A stretch of DNA of 64,000 nt from the NCBI GenBank assembly GCA_913775715.1, contig CAJYMC010000001.1, forward strand, positions 237,526-301,525, given 5' to 3'. The notes under the pieces are model-generated. The model had not been told where the DNA came from. It was given only the letters and a program-made list of their open reading frames with translations, and ran no database searches. A program made the position numbers and the translations under genes. Positions 43,461 through 51,356 of the stretch are shown here, in pieces; position 1 is the first letter of the stretch, and each line of letters opens with the position of its first letter. Source of the DNA: an uncultured Exiguobacterium sp. (GTDB taxonomy: Bacteria > Bacillota > Bacilli > Exiguobacteriales > Exiguobacteriaceae).

Positions 43461-44795
43461 ATGTATATTCTTTTACTATCAGGTGGATCCGGAAAACGGC
43501 TTTGGCCGCTCTCGAACGATTTGAACTCGAAACAGTTCTTGAAAATCCTAGAAGATCGCGATGGCAATAAACAATCGATGATGGAACGCGTCTTTCAGCA
43601 GCTTCAGGAAGTCGGTCTGGACGACCGGACTGTCATTACGACGACGAGTTCACAAGTCGATGCAATCGAAAATCAGCTTGGATTCCGAACGTCCATCATT
43701 CAAGAACCGTCACGTCGCGATACGTTCCCTGCGATCATGCTTGCGACAAGTTATCTCGCAGAACGAATTGATTTAGAAGAGACGATCATCATCATGCCGG
43801 TCGATCCTTACGTTGAACTATCGTTCTTTGAACGCTTCGAACAACTGGACCAAGCCGTCCAAGAACATCCGGATGCGCTTCATTTAATGGGGGTCGAACC
43901 GTTGCATCCGACATCAAAATATGGCTATATCATTCCGCAGACTTCCGACAATATGTCCATCGTCGATCGCTTCCAAGAGAAACCGACCGTTGAAGTCGCG
44001 AGTGACTTAATCGAACAAGGTGCACTATGGAACTGTGGTGTCTTTGCCTGTCGCCTTGACTTCTTAATGCAGTGTCTAGAAGAACAAGCTGTGCCGACGA
44101 CATTCGAGGCGCTCCGTTCGAACTACGAGGCACTAGAAAAGACATCATTTGATTATGCGGTTGTTGAAAAGACCGATTCTTTATTCGTTCATCGGTATGA
44201 TGGTTACTGGAAAGATCTCGGAACATGGAATACATTAACGGAGGAGATGCCGCATCCGCTTCATGGAAACGCCCGGATGCTCCATTCGAAAAATACGCAT
44301 ATCGTCAATGAATTACAGGTTCCGGTCCTTGGAATCGGACTTGATAACTTAATCGTGTCGGTGAGTCCAGATGGTGTCCTCGTTGCGTCCAAAGATGAGA
44401 CACCTGCTTTAAAGGAATATTTGACGGATGATACTTTGCCACCACAATTTGAGTGGAAACGCTGGGGTTATGCGACGATTTTACATCAACAGCAACTAGA
44501 GGACGGGCGTTATGCCGTGACCCGACGGTTGCATATCAAGGCACATCAGCAAATCAGTCATCATTATCATGCGCATACCGACTCGACATGGAGTATCTTA
44601 CAAGGTCGCGCTGAGGCACTGATCGATGGTCAGTCACAGCAGCTCGGACCAACTTCTGTCGTGCATATCCCACAAGGTGTTCCGCATACGCTGACCACAC
44701 TAGAAGATCTGATCATGATCGAAATTAAATATTCGATCGATTGGACGGAACAAGATAACTATCCGCTCCCGACCTCCATCCGGTCCAAACCATGA
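43461..44795 (+). CDS. manC: Mannose-1-phosphate guanylyltransferase with cupin domain
   Basis: A 444-residue type II enzyme. The nucleotidyltransferase domain starts LLLSGGSGKRLWPLS (GxGxRLWP pattern), with FQEKP near residue 173 and GYWKDLGTW near 253. The C-terminal ~110 residues form a cupin, HYHAHTDSTWSILQGRAEALI, as in bifunctional ManC/AlgA proteins whose cupin may carry phosphomannose isomerase activity. It makes GDP-mannose from GTP and mannose-1-phosphate, the donor for the neighbouring glycosyltransferases. AAAGGATGG precedes ATG 43461. Confidence 0.92.
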   Translation: MYILLLSGGSGKRLWPLSNDLNSKQFLKILEDRDGNKQSMMERVFQQLQEVGLDDRTVITTTSSQVDAIENQLGFRTSIIQEPSRRDTFPAIMLATSYLAERIDLEETIIIMPVDPYVELSFFERFEQLDQAVQEHPDALHLMGVEPLHPTSKYGYIIPQTSDNMSIVDRFQEKPTVEVASDLIEQGALWNCGVFACRLDFLMQCLEEQAVPTTFEALRSNYEALEKTSFDYAVVEKTDSLFVHRYDGYWKDLGTWNTLTEEMPHPLHGNARMLHSKNTHIVNELQVPVLGIGLDNLIVSVSPDGVLVASKDETPALKEYLTDDTLPPQFEWKRWGYATILHQQQLEDGRYAVTRRLHIKAHQQISHHYHAHTDSTWSILQGRAEALIDGQSQQLGPTSVVHIPQGVPHTLTTLEDLIMIEIKYSIDWTEQDNYPLPTSIRSKP

Positions 44796-44800
44796 TGTTA

Positions 44801-44831
44801 GAAAGGGCACCTCTTATCGGTGCCCTTTCGT
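44801..44831. terminator. Hairpin between manC and manA
   Basis: GAAAGGGCAC / GTGCCCTTTC, perfect 10 bp with a 9-base loop, between convergent genes. There is no clear T run, so efficiency is uncertain. Confidence 0.7.
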
Positions 44832-44836
44832 CTGCT

Positions 44837-45787
44837 CTAGTCTAAAAACACTTCACTTGTCACGAATGTGACGGATCCCGCTATTTCGTAATCTCCCGCT
44901 CGACGCGGTACAAAGAATTGGTTTCCTTTCTGTAAAGGAATCACGCGACTGCCTTGCCGCGCTTCTCCTTTACCATCGATGACAGTCAACAAACGAAAGA
45001 CTGGATGATCATGTAATGTATATCGACCGATCACTTCATGACGGATCACCGTAAAGGAAGGTACTTGAAGCAACTTCGTCATGACACCCCCTTCCTTGAT
45101 GATCGTCTCTGGTTGGTTCGTCCACGGCTCATCTGGAATCGTCGTGACAGCGATTGCCTTCTCAACGTGCAATTCTCTCGGTTTCCCGTCATCTCCTAAT
45201 CTGTCGTAATCATATAGTCGATACGTCCGGTCGCTCATCTGTTGAATCTCAAGAAGAACGATGCCTGGTCCTAGAGCATGAATCGTACCACTCGGAATGT
45301 AATAAAATTCGCCAGGTTTTACTTTTTGATGCCGAAGAGACGTCTCCCAGTCCTTTTCTTGCGCGCACCGGAACAAGGCATCTCGTGATTGTAGATTGTG
45401 ACCAAGAATGATTTCTGCCTCTGGTGCAGCCTCTAAGATATACCAGCACTCATTCTTACCGAATGGTTCTCCTTCTAGCCGTCGTGCCTCCTCATCATTC
45501 GGATGGACTTGTACGGATAAGTACGCGGACGAGTCCAGAAATTTTACATGAAGCGGAAAGGCGTCAAGCAGATAATCACCGAACAGTTCCGTCCGTTTCG
45601 TTTGCCATAATTCATCTAGCGTCTTCCCCTGATCAGGTCCATCTAAGAAATGCGTCCGTCCACTCGCATGAGCGGATGCTGTCCAACATTCTCCAATTTG
45701 TCCTTCTGGTAACTCAAACTGAAACAACGCCTCTAACCGTCGACCGCCCCAAATTCGTTCTTTGAAAATTGGTTGAATGGCATACAT
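44837..45787 (-). CDS. manA: Mannose-6-phosphate isomerase, class I
   Basis: A 316-residue cupin metalloenzyme close in length to Bacillus ManA. It interconverts fructose-6-phosphate and mannose-6-phosphate. The zinc site appears in QVHPNDEEA near residue 97, with ECWYIL and SGTIHALGPGIVLLEIQQ near 170. ATG 45787 has GGGAG upstream. Convergent with manC, it completes the GDP-mannose route except for a phosphomannomutase, which is not in the window. Confidence 0.93.
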   Translation of the reverse strand: MYAIQPIFKERIWGGRRLEALFQFELPEGQIGECWTASAHASGRTHFLDGPDQGKTLDELWQTKRTELFGDYLLDAFPLHVKFLDSSAYLSVQVHPNDEEARRLEGEPFGKNECWYILEAAPEAEIILGHNLQSRDALFRCAQEKDWETSLRHQKVKPGEFYYIPSGTIHALGPGIVLLEIQQMSDRTYRLYDYDRLGDDGKPRELHVEKAIAVTTIPDEPWTNQPETIIKEGGVMTKLLQVPSFTVIRHEVIGRYTLHDHPVFRLLTVIDGKGEARQGSRVIPLQKGNQFFVPRRAGDYEIAGSVTFVTSEVFLD

Positions 45788-45903
45788 ATCGACGCGGACT
45801 CCCGATAGACTAGGAGCGACGCTTCACCTCCATCTATACGTTTGGTTACCTCTTTATACCCATTTTTATGTCTATATTATCCAAATAAAACAGATTGAAT
45901 CAT
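45788..45903 (-). other. manA upstream region, nothing recognised
   Basis: About 115 bases between manA and the peroxiredoxin terminator. It must contain the manA promoter but shows no clear operator, hairpin or riboswitch. Confidence 0.3.
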
Positions 45904-45943
45904 AAAAAAACCAACTCTTAGTGCATCACTAGTAGTTGGTTTT
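45904..45943 (-). terminator. Terminator of the peroxiredoxin gene
   Basis: AAAACCAACTCTTAGTG / CACTAGTAGTTGGTTTT-type stem with loop CAT; T7 on the minus strand. Confidence 0.88.
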
Positions 45944-45964
45944 CGTACAGTTTGCTAGCTCTTT

Positions 45965-46606
45965 TTATTGTTCGAGATAATCGATGATCGTCTGCGGATC
46001 CACTCGTTTCGTATAATCCGATGATACTTCAGCGAAACGAATCACACCACCGGTATCAATGATGAACGTCGCCGGTTTCGGTAACTGCCAATCCTCATTT
46101 CCGTTGTGCTTCGCTACATCAAGTCCCGATGCTTTGTAAATCTCGATCAAATAATCTGGCAGGTCAAACACCAAATCAAATTGACGGGATACATGCAAAT
46201 CAACGTCACTTAAAACAGGGAAACTTAACGCATTCTTGTTTGCTGTCTGTTCAGCAAAATCAGGTGTCTCTGGACTGATCGCAACGACAGTCGCTTCTAG
46301 CGCGCGAATACGATCGATTTGCCGTTCGTACGCGCGAAGCTCGAGATTGCAGTACGGACACCAACCGCCCCGGTAGAATGTTAAGATGACAGGACCTTGC
46401 TCGAGTAATGTCTCGATCGCCACAGGCTTGCCGGATACATCGGGTAACGTAAAGTGTGGAATTGTATCACCGACACCTAGACCTTTAGCAATACCAGAAG
46501 CAGCGAGTTCAGCTGTCGCTTCCGCCATCAACCGTTGTTTCTCAGCAGGTGCCTTTTGTCGGAACTCTGATTGATACTGTTTGATTTCTTCGAGTAAGCG
46601 TGTCAT
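45965..46606 (-). CDS. Peroxiredoxin-like thiol enzyme (AhpC/TSA)
   Basis: A 213-residue thioredoxin-fold protein. After a ~45-residue helical N-terminus it has GDTIPHFTLPDVSGKPV, then ILTFYRGGWCPYCNLELRAY with Cys83 and Cys86 in a CxxC arrangement rather than the single peroxidatic Cys of classical AhpC, and PATFIIDTGGVIRFAE near the end. This is the peroxiredoxin-like subgroup, likely reducing peroxides. GGGGGAG precedes ATG 46606. It is monocistronic. Confidence 0.88.
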   Translation of the reverse strand: MTRLLEEIKQYQSEFRQKAPAEKQRLMAEATAELAASGIAKGLGVGDTIPHFTLPDVSGKPVAIETLLEQGPVILTFYRGGWCPYCNLELRAYERQIDRIRALEATVVAISPETPDFAEQTANKNALSFPVLSDVDLHVSRQFDLVFDLPDYLIEIYKASGLDVAKHNGNEDWQLPKPATFIIDTGGVIRFAEVSSDYTKRVDPQTIIDYLEQ

Positions 46607-46646
46607 GTGTTCTCCCCCTTTATTGCTGTATAGAATAACAGGGAGA

Positions 46647-47714
46647 TTACTCGTTTGTCTCTTCTGACGACTCTTCTGCCTTCTTCCGGAATCGTTTCAC
46701 AAATCCCATCAGTTGTTCCGGTGTTAATTCGAGCTTATTCTCATAGACATATTTCGTTCCGTATCCGAGTGCAAGGGTGGCAGTCGAAGCGACTCCCGCG
46801 GCAATGACGGCACCATACCCCGGAACTAGCTTCGCCATTTGCCGAAAAGCAGTCTTTCCGGAGTTTCCGACGATTGTCACGACAAGCAATTCCTTCGCAC
46901 TCTCCTTGGATAACTGTCGTTCGTACAGATTCGATAACTTGAGCATCAAGCCGATTTGAATTGAAGTCAACGGAATGATATCAGCTCCCGGGAACGGGAC
47001 TGCACCGATCGCACCAGCGGCTGTTCCGGCACCGACGATCCAGTTGTTGGCGATTTTCCCGCGAACGGTCGGATCCATCTGGCGAACGAACACATTATCC
47101 TTGTCGAACTTTTTTAAGATATCGAGGACCTCCCGGCGGAGCCGATCGATGTTCGTTCCTTCTCGTGCTGATACGGGAATGATTTTGGGTCCTGGTAGTT
47201 TTTCTGCAATATGCTGGACGATCGTATCGACATCATCCGTCGCATCCATCTTCGTGACAACGATCAAGACATTTTGGTTATGTTGATAAATCTTACGGAA
47301 ATTCTTCGTCTCCGTCTCAGATAAAACAGTACCTGCCGCATTTAAAAAGTAAAGGATGACATCGGCACTTTGATAGTACGTCCACGTCGCTTCCGAGTTC
47401 TGTGTATTGGCATCATTCAATCCTGGTGTATCGACGAAGATGACTTTATCTTCCGGGTGCTGCCGGACTTGATCAATCCGGACCGTTTCACCCGGGCGCG
47501 CCCCGACCGTTGCGACTTCACGACCAAGAATCGCGTTCAAAGTCGAAGATTTTCCCGCATTGACATCTCCGATCAGAGCAACCGTCACGTCCTGCTCCAG
47601 CGATTGATTGAAATCCCGTCGCTCCGATTCAAACGACTGATCAAAGATTTCCTCCAGTTTGCGTTTCCGCTTTTGCTGATTGGTCTCAAGTCCTTCACCA
47701 AAAAAATCATCCAT
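46647..47714 (-). CDS. Era-like GTPase with DUF697 domain
   Basis: A 355-residue protein. Residues 44-210 are a TRAFAC-class GTPase: G1 GDVNAGKSS (49-57), G3 DTPG, G4 TKMD, G5 near PVSA. The C-terminal half (about 240-335) is a DUF697/YcjF-like membrane-associating domain with FPGADIIPLTSIQIGLMLKL and an Ala/Gly-rich hydrophobic helix. GGGAGGG precedes ATG 47714; the frame runs 48 residues further without support. The role is unknown; relatives are tied to envelope or membrane stress. Confidence 0.85.
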   Translation of the reverse strand: MDDFFGEGLETNQQKRKRKLEEIFDQSFESERRDFNQSLEQDVTVALIGDVNAGKSSTLNAILGREVATVGARPGETVRIDQVRQHPEDKVIFVDTPGLNDANTQNSEATWTYYQSADVILYFLNAAGTVLSETETKNFRKIYQHNQNVLIVVTKMDATDDVDTIVQHIAEKLPGPKIIPVSAREGTNIDRLRREVLDILKKFDKDNVFVRQMDPTVRGKIANNWIVGAGTAAGAIGAVPFPGADIIPLTSIQIGLMLKLSNLYERQLSKESAKELLVVTIVGNSGKTAFRQMAKLVPGYGAVIAAGVASTATLALGYGTKYVYENKLELTPEQLMGFVKRFRKKAEESSEETNE

Positions 47715-47773
47715 CGTGATCCCTCCCCCTTCTTCTGCTGTCTGTCTTTTCCCGTTATCTATTGATTTCAATA

Positions 47774-47815
47774 CAAAACAGGCAAGTGAACCTCTTGTCC
47801 ACTTACCTGTTTTTA
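47774..47815 (-). terminator. Terminator of the GNAT gene
   Basis: ACAGGTAAGTG / CACTTGCCTGT on the minus strand with T4 tail; it overlaps the stop codon. Confidence 0.82.
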
Positions 47816-48295
47816 AAGATATGTGCTGCGTCGCTCGAGCAACACCGTATCGCGCCATCTGCCACCAAGCCGACCAATCCGTTCGCGACGACCGACTTCC
47901 CGAAAATTAAAACGTTCATGAAGGCGTAGACTCGCTTGATTTTCCGGAAAGACTTGCGATTGTAAGGTCCAGATTCCGGCTGCTTCACTTGCTTGAATGA
48001 CGTCCTCCATCAAGCGTGTGCCGACACCTTTGCCGCGTGCTTCTTCCGCGATATAGAGACTGATTTCAGCGACACCGGCATATGCCGGAATCGAAGAGAA
48101 TGGACTTAACGCGACCCAGCCGAGCAGTTGCTCGTCTTCAATCCCAACGAGTCGACTGTGTTCGTGGTGGTGCCTCGTCCATTCTTCGTACGGTAACGCT
48201 TCCGTACGAAACGTCGCATTCTCCGTCTTTATTCCTTGTTCATAGATACGAACGACCTCCGGATAATCAGATTCTCTCATTATTCGAATATGCAT
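47813..48295 (-). CDS. GNAT acetyltransferase, Pat/YwnH-like
   Basis: A 160-residue GNAT enzyme of the phosphinothricin/methionine-sulfoximine acetyltransferase type: RIMRESDYPEVVRIYEQGI at the start, WVALSPF, then AEISLYIAEEARGKGVGTRLMEDVI with the acetyl-CoA loop RGKGVG near 88, and NQASLRLHERFNF. GAGGAG precedes ATG 48295. It likely detoxifies an amino-acid analogue or related amine. A terminator separates it from the GTPase gene. Confidence 0.85.
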   Translation of the reverse strand: MHIRIMRESDYPEVVRIYEQGIKTENATFRTEALPYEEWTRHHHEHSRLVGIEDEQLLGWVALSPFSSIPAYAGVAEISLYIAEEARGKGVGTRLMEDVIQASEAAGIWTLQSQVFPENQASLRLHERFNFREVGRRERIGRLGGRWRDTVLLERRSTYL

Positions 48296-48332
48296 AGTAT
48301 CTCCTCTACTCGTTCTATCATCTTATCAAGTG

Positions 48333-48770
48333 CTATACTTCTAATCGCACTGCCATTTCCCGACCGAATCGATCCCCGTGATCGATGAAGCCGAGACTTG
48401 CATACAGACGGTGTGCCGCCTGATTATCCGGCCGATAGCCGACGACGATTCGTTTGGCTGCGGGTAGCATTCGCATCTCGTCAATCACGGCTTGCATCGC
48501 TAATCGTCCGATCCCGTTCCCTTGCTGTGTCTGATCGATCATAATGCGGTAAATCCAGTAACCATCGAGTTCTTCTAGTTCCGTGTTGTACATCACAAAA
48601 CCAACGACTGCTCCACCTGCAATGATCGCCCGAAGGACAAGGCTCGGTTCGAACTTCGCTTGCGCGATCGAGTAGACGTTCGTTTCCATGAAGTCTTGCT
48701 GTTCTGCTGTCAATGTCAACTCACAACACGCTTCCCAGTTCTCTGCCGTTACCGGTACAAGTTGAATCAT
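48333..48770 (-). CDS. GNAT acetyltransferase (spermidine-type)
   Basis: A 145-residue GNAT protein: TAENWEACCELTLTAEQQDFME at the start, VGFVMYNTELEELDGYWIYRIMIDQTQQGNGIGRLAMQAVI with the CoA loop QQGNGIG near 82, and NQAAHRLYASLGF near 120, as in BltD/PaiA-like acetyltransferases. The acceptor is unknown, possibly a polyamine. ATG 48770 has AAGGGGA eight bases upstream; ATG 48776 is too close to it. A 14-codon open frame lies just upstream. Confidence 0.82.
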   Translation of the reverse strand: MIQLVPVTAENWEACCELTLTAEQQDFMETNVYSIAQAKFEPSLVLRAIIAGGAVVGFVMYNTELEELDGYWIYRIMIDQTQQGNGIGRLAMQAVIDEMRMLPAAKRIVVGYRPDNQAAHRLYASLGFIDHGDRFGREMAVRLEV

Positions 48771-48788
48771 GTTCATTTCCCCTTTTAG

Positions 48789-48833
48789 TTAGACGGGAGT
48801 TGCCTCCAGCGTCTGTTGATCACATCGTTGCAC
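48789..48833 (-). CDS. Possible 14-residue leader peptide
   Basis: GTG 48833 follows AAGGGGG by eight bases and opens a 14-codon frame (QRCDQQTLEATPV after the start) ending in TAA, 18 bases before the GNAT start. The placement resembles a leader peptide, but so short a frame can arise by chance. Confidence 0.25.
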   Translation of the reverse strand: MQRCDQQTLEATPV

Positions 48834-48877
48834 AGTGATCGCCCCCTTTCCTTCTCTCTCCTATCGGTTGGTTTAAT

Positions 48878-49579
48878 TCATTGTTGAAGAACTGCTGCGT
48901 TTTCAAGCACCGCAGGAAGTTTAGCTAACGAAGTAATCGTAAATGTCGGCTTGATATCCGTCGCTGATTTTCCGTCTGGATTAAACCAACATGTGGCGAT
49001 ACCAGCTTGATTGCCACCTGCGATATCAGCTGACAAGGAATCTCCGACGATGATCGTTCGCGCCGGGTCGAATTGCGGAATCCGCGCAAATACGTGGTCG
49101 AAGAATCCTGCCATTGGCTTTTGAAAACCCGTCTCCTCTGAAACGAAAATCCCTTCAAAGAAATCCGTTAATCCAGCGCCATCGAGCCGTGCGCGTTGTG
49201 TCTTCGAAATACCGTTCGTGACGACATACATCGTGACGTTTCCGGTTAGCTGCTCAAGTAGCGCCGTCGCACCCGGAATCAATTCTGTTCCTTGTGCGAG
49301 ATAGCCGCGATACGTTTCGTCAACTTCTCGTCCGTCGACCGTCCGTCCTTCTTCCGCGAAGAATGTCACGAACCGTGAGTGAATGACTTCCTCGCGTGTC
49401 ACCTCGCCTCGTTCGAGTGCTTTCCAAAGTGCTTGATTGAGTGTTTTATAGCGCGCTTCTCGCTCCGGCGTCCACTGCAACTCTTGTTGCTCGAGCAGGC
49501 GGCGAAAGGCAATCCGTTCCGTCGCTTCAAAATCGAGTAATGTATGGTCAATATCGAATAATATTGTCGTGTAAAACAT
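48878..49579 (-). CDS. YjjG-type HAD pyrimidine 5'-nucleotidase
   Basis: A 233-residue HAD phosphatase. The catalytic aspartates are Asp9 and Asp11 in LFDIDHTLLDF, the alpha-helical cap follows (residues 20-95), then VVTNGISKTQ (motif II) and GDSLSADIAGGNQAGI (motif IV). This is the YjjG/YfnB pattern, enzymes that remove non-canonical pyrimidine nucleotides. ATG 49579 has AAAAGGAG upstream; the frame extends 127 residues through the neighbouring gene and is rejected. It is the last gene of a four-gene operon. Confidence 0.88.
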   Translation of the reverse strand: MFYTTILFDIDHTLLDFEATERIAFRRLLEQQELQWTPEREARYKTLNQALWKALERGEVTREEVIHSRFVTFFAEEGRTVDGREVDETYRGYLAQGTELIPGATALLEQLTGNVTMYVVTNGISKTQRARLDGAGLTDFFEGIFVSEETGFQKPMAGFFDHVFARIPQFDPARTIIVGDSLSADIAGGNQAGIATCWFNPDGKSATDIKPTFTITSLAKLPAVLENAAVLQQ

Positions 49580-49581
49580 AT

Positions 49582-50052
49582 TCAAGCTCCTTTTCGTACG
49601 TGTTGTACAGTCGTTGTTTTCCCGCCCAGTTGAAATAACAGCACGCCGCCACCAATCAATAGGACACCGAGTGCTTTCGTCCATGTGAACGGAACGGTCT
49701 GTAAACCAAACCAACCGAGCGTATCCCACAGCAAGGCAAACAAGATTTGCGATACCATGACGATCGAAATCGCTCGACTCGGTCCGAGTTGTTGAACGCC
49801 TTGTGTCACACAGAGGACGACACCGACACCGATGATTCCGCTGAACCAAAACCAGGTTTGTGCCTCTTTTAGGGCAAATAGTTGTGATCCTTCGACGATT
49901 AAACCAATCGTCAGTGAAGCGAGGAATCCGAGTCCAAGGACTAGCGTCGTCGTCGCCCAAGCACCGACGTGTTCTTTGACTTTTGCGTTAAACGTATTTT
50001 GAATACAGACGAGCATGCCCCCACAAAGGGCAAGAATGATTCCTGTAACCAT
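49582..50052 (-). CDS. YdcZ-type small DMT transporter, copy 2
   Basis: A 156-residue, five-helix protein of the DUF606/YdcZ family (half-size drug/metabolite transporter): ALCGGMLVCIQNTFNAKVKEHVGAWATT is the family start. The stop is two bases before the nucleotidase start. A related 141-residue copy lies upstream of the Crp gene, so the two may form a heterodimer. AGAGGTG precedes ATG 50052. The substrate is unknown. Confidence 0.87.
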   Translation of the reverse strand: MVTGIILALCGGMLVCIQNTFNAKVKEHVGAWATTTLVLGLGFLASLTIGLIVEGSQLFALKEAQTWFWFSGIIGVGVVLCVTQGVQQLGPSRAISIVMVSQILFALLWDTLGWFGLQTVPFTWTKALGVLLIGGGVLLFQLGGKTTTVQHVRKGA

Positions 50053-50064
50053 ATCACACCTCTT

Positions 50065-50727
50065 TCATTCGTAAATGCTTTCTCCAACGCGCTCCATCAA
50101 TCCGTCTCGATCAATGATTTCAATCGTATGCTGCGTCCGGCGAATCAACCCATCATCGACGAACTGGCGTAAGACACGATTGACATGACGATAACTCGTC
50201 CCGATCAAATCTGCCGCATCGACGAGTTCCTTACTCGCAAAAGCATCCGTATTAGGTGTCATCGACAGCAAATAACTGGCGAGCCGAACTTCAACCGGGT
50301 ACAACAGATTGAAGCTGAGCGTATGCGATTTTAATTCAAACTTTTTCGTGATCGTCTCGAGTAAAAATAATAAAAAGGCAGAATGATGGACACGTGCTTC
50401 TTCCAAATCCGGATAGGCAATGCGTAAGACGGTCACTGGTGTCACTGCCTCGACCGTGTTCATCAAATCAATCTTTCGGACGAACTCAATATCACCGACG
50501 AGATCAAACGGATGCTTGAAGGACAACACGAGACGTTTCCCCGTTGCCGACATATGCGTGATCTTCAATTTCCCTTCGACGAGCAGGTAGAGTTCATGCG
50601 CAACATCGCCTTGTCGGCATAAAGCCTCACCCGGTGCGAACGTCTGGATGTGCATCGCCTTGCGTAGTGATGCATCAAAGACATGCATTAACTGATACCG
50701 TTCCAAATAGGTCACAATGTCCGTCAC
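50065..50727 (-). CDS. Crp/Fnr family regulator
   Basis: A 220-residue regulator with an N-terminal cyclic-nucleotide-binding-like barrel (about 15-115; APGEALCRQGDVAHELYLLVEGKLKI) and a C-terminal winged helix (about 160-205; DAADLIGTSYRHVNRVLRQFVDDGLI). It has one Cys (in ALCRQG) and none of the Fnr iron-sulfur pattern, resembling the YeiL/PrfA-like branch. The start is GTG 50727 after AGGAGG. Lying between two YdcZ genes, it probably controls them in response to an unknown small molecule. Confidence 0.88.
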   Translation of the reverse strand: MTDIVTYLERYQLMHVFDASLRKAMHIQTFAPGEALCRQGDVAHELYLLVEGKLKITHMSATGKRLVLSFKHPFDLVGDIEFVRKIDLMNTVEAVTPVTVLRIAYPDLEEARVHHSAFLLFLLETITKKFELKSHTLSFNLLYPVEVRLASYLLSMTPNTDAFASKELVDAADLIGTSYRHVNRVLRQFVDDGLIRRTQHTIEIIDRDGLMERVGESIYE

Positions 50728-50739
50728 TTCTTCTCCTCC

Positions 50740-51165
50740 TTAGCTCTTTAAGATGAAGATGCCTGCTACCATCATCAAGATGCCGATGATTTGTGGTCCG
50801 CGCAGTCGACGTTTCATGACGCCGAACCAGCCTCTTCCGTCAATCCAGAGTGCCAGCGCTAATTGCGCCAATAAAAAGAGCGAAATCGTCAAAGTCACGC
50901 CCATCCGGTGGACAGCCGTCATGTTGCTGAATAATATGATCGCCGCAAAGGCTCCCCCTGCCAGATAGAGTGGTTTGACACGTCGCATCGCTGAAAAACT
51001 GCGATCCCGTAAGACGATTGCTAAGAGGATCGCAACGATGAACCCAGTCATCTGAGTGATCGTCGCCGCTTGCCACGTCCCGATCGTTTGACTGATCCGG
51101 GCATTGGCGACACTTTGGAGCGTCAAGAAAAAGCCACCAGCAATCGCAAATAAGACACCACGCAT
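50740..51165 (-). CDS. YdcZ-type small DMT transporter, copy 1
   Basis: A 141-residue five-helix DUF606 protein: VLFAIAGGFFLTLQSVANARISQTIGTWQAATITQ, then a basic loop and a last hydrophobic helix ending FILKS. ATG 51165 follows GAGAGGAG at proper spacing; ATG 51189 lies before that site. It is the first gene of the operon ydcZ-crp-ydcZ-yjjG, each gap under 15 bases. Confidence 0.85.
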   Translation of the reverse strand: MRGVLFAIAGGFFLTLQSVANARISQTIGTWQAATITQMTGFIVAILLAIVLRDRSFSAMRRVKPLYLAGGAFAAIILFSNMTAVHRMGVTLTISLFLLAQLALALWIDGRGWFGVMKRRLRGPQIIGILMMVAGIFILKS

Positions 51166-51225
51166 GTGCATACTCCTCTCTTGTTCCATGATACTTTCAT
51201 TTAACGAGAGTCCTTCTGATTTGAA

Positions 51226-51241
51226 CAGGACATTTGTCCTG
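51226..51241 (-). promoter_or_regulatory. 16-bp operator palindrome of the ydcZ-crp operon
   Basis: CAGGACA-tt-TGTCCTG is a perfect 7-2-7 inverted repeat about 60 bases upstream of the first ydcZ start. It is a good candidate for the Crp/Fnr-family regulator encoded in the operon. Confidence 0.55.
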
Positions 51242-51302
51242 AGATGTGAATAAGTTCATGCTTCATGATAACTGAAAAAAATTCATACAAAGCCAAATGC
51301 AT

Positions 51303-51345
51303 CAAAAAAAAGCGATTCTTCTCAGCAAGAGAACAATCGCTTTTG
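51303..51345 (-). terminator. Terminator of the PPK2 gene
   Basis: AAAGCGATTCTTCTC / GAGAACAATCGCTTT stem with at least seven T on the minus strand. Confidence 0.9.
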
Positions 51346-51356
51346 GTGTAAATGAT

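Noticed and set aside
49580-49960. 127-residue N-terminal extension of the YjjG-type phosphatase
   Set aside because: It lies antiparallel in frame-shadow of the ydcZ gene on the same strand, has no ribosome site at its start, and the HAD motif begins right after ATG 49579.
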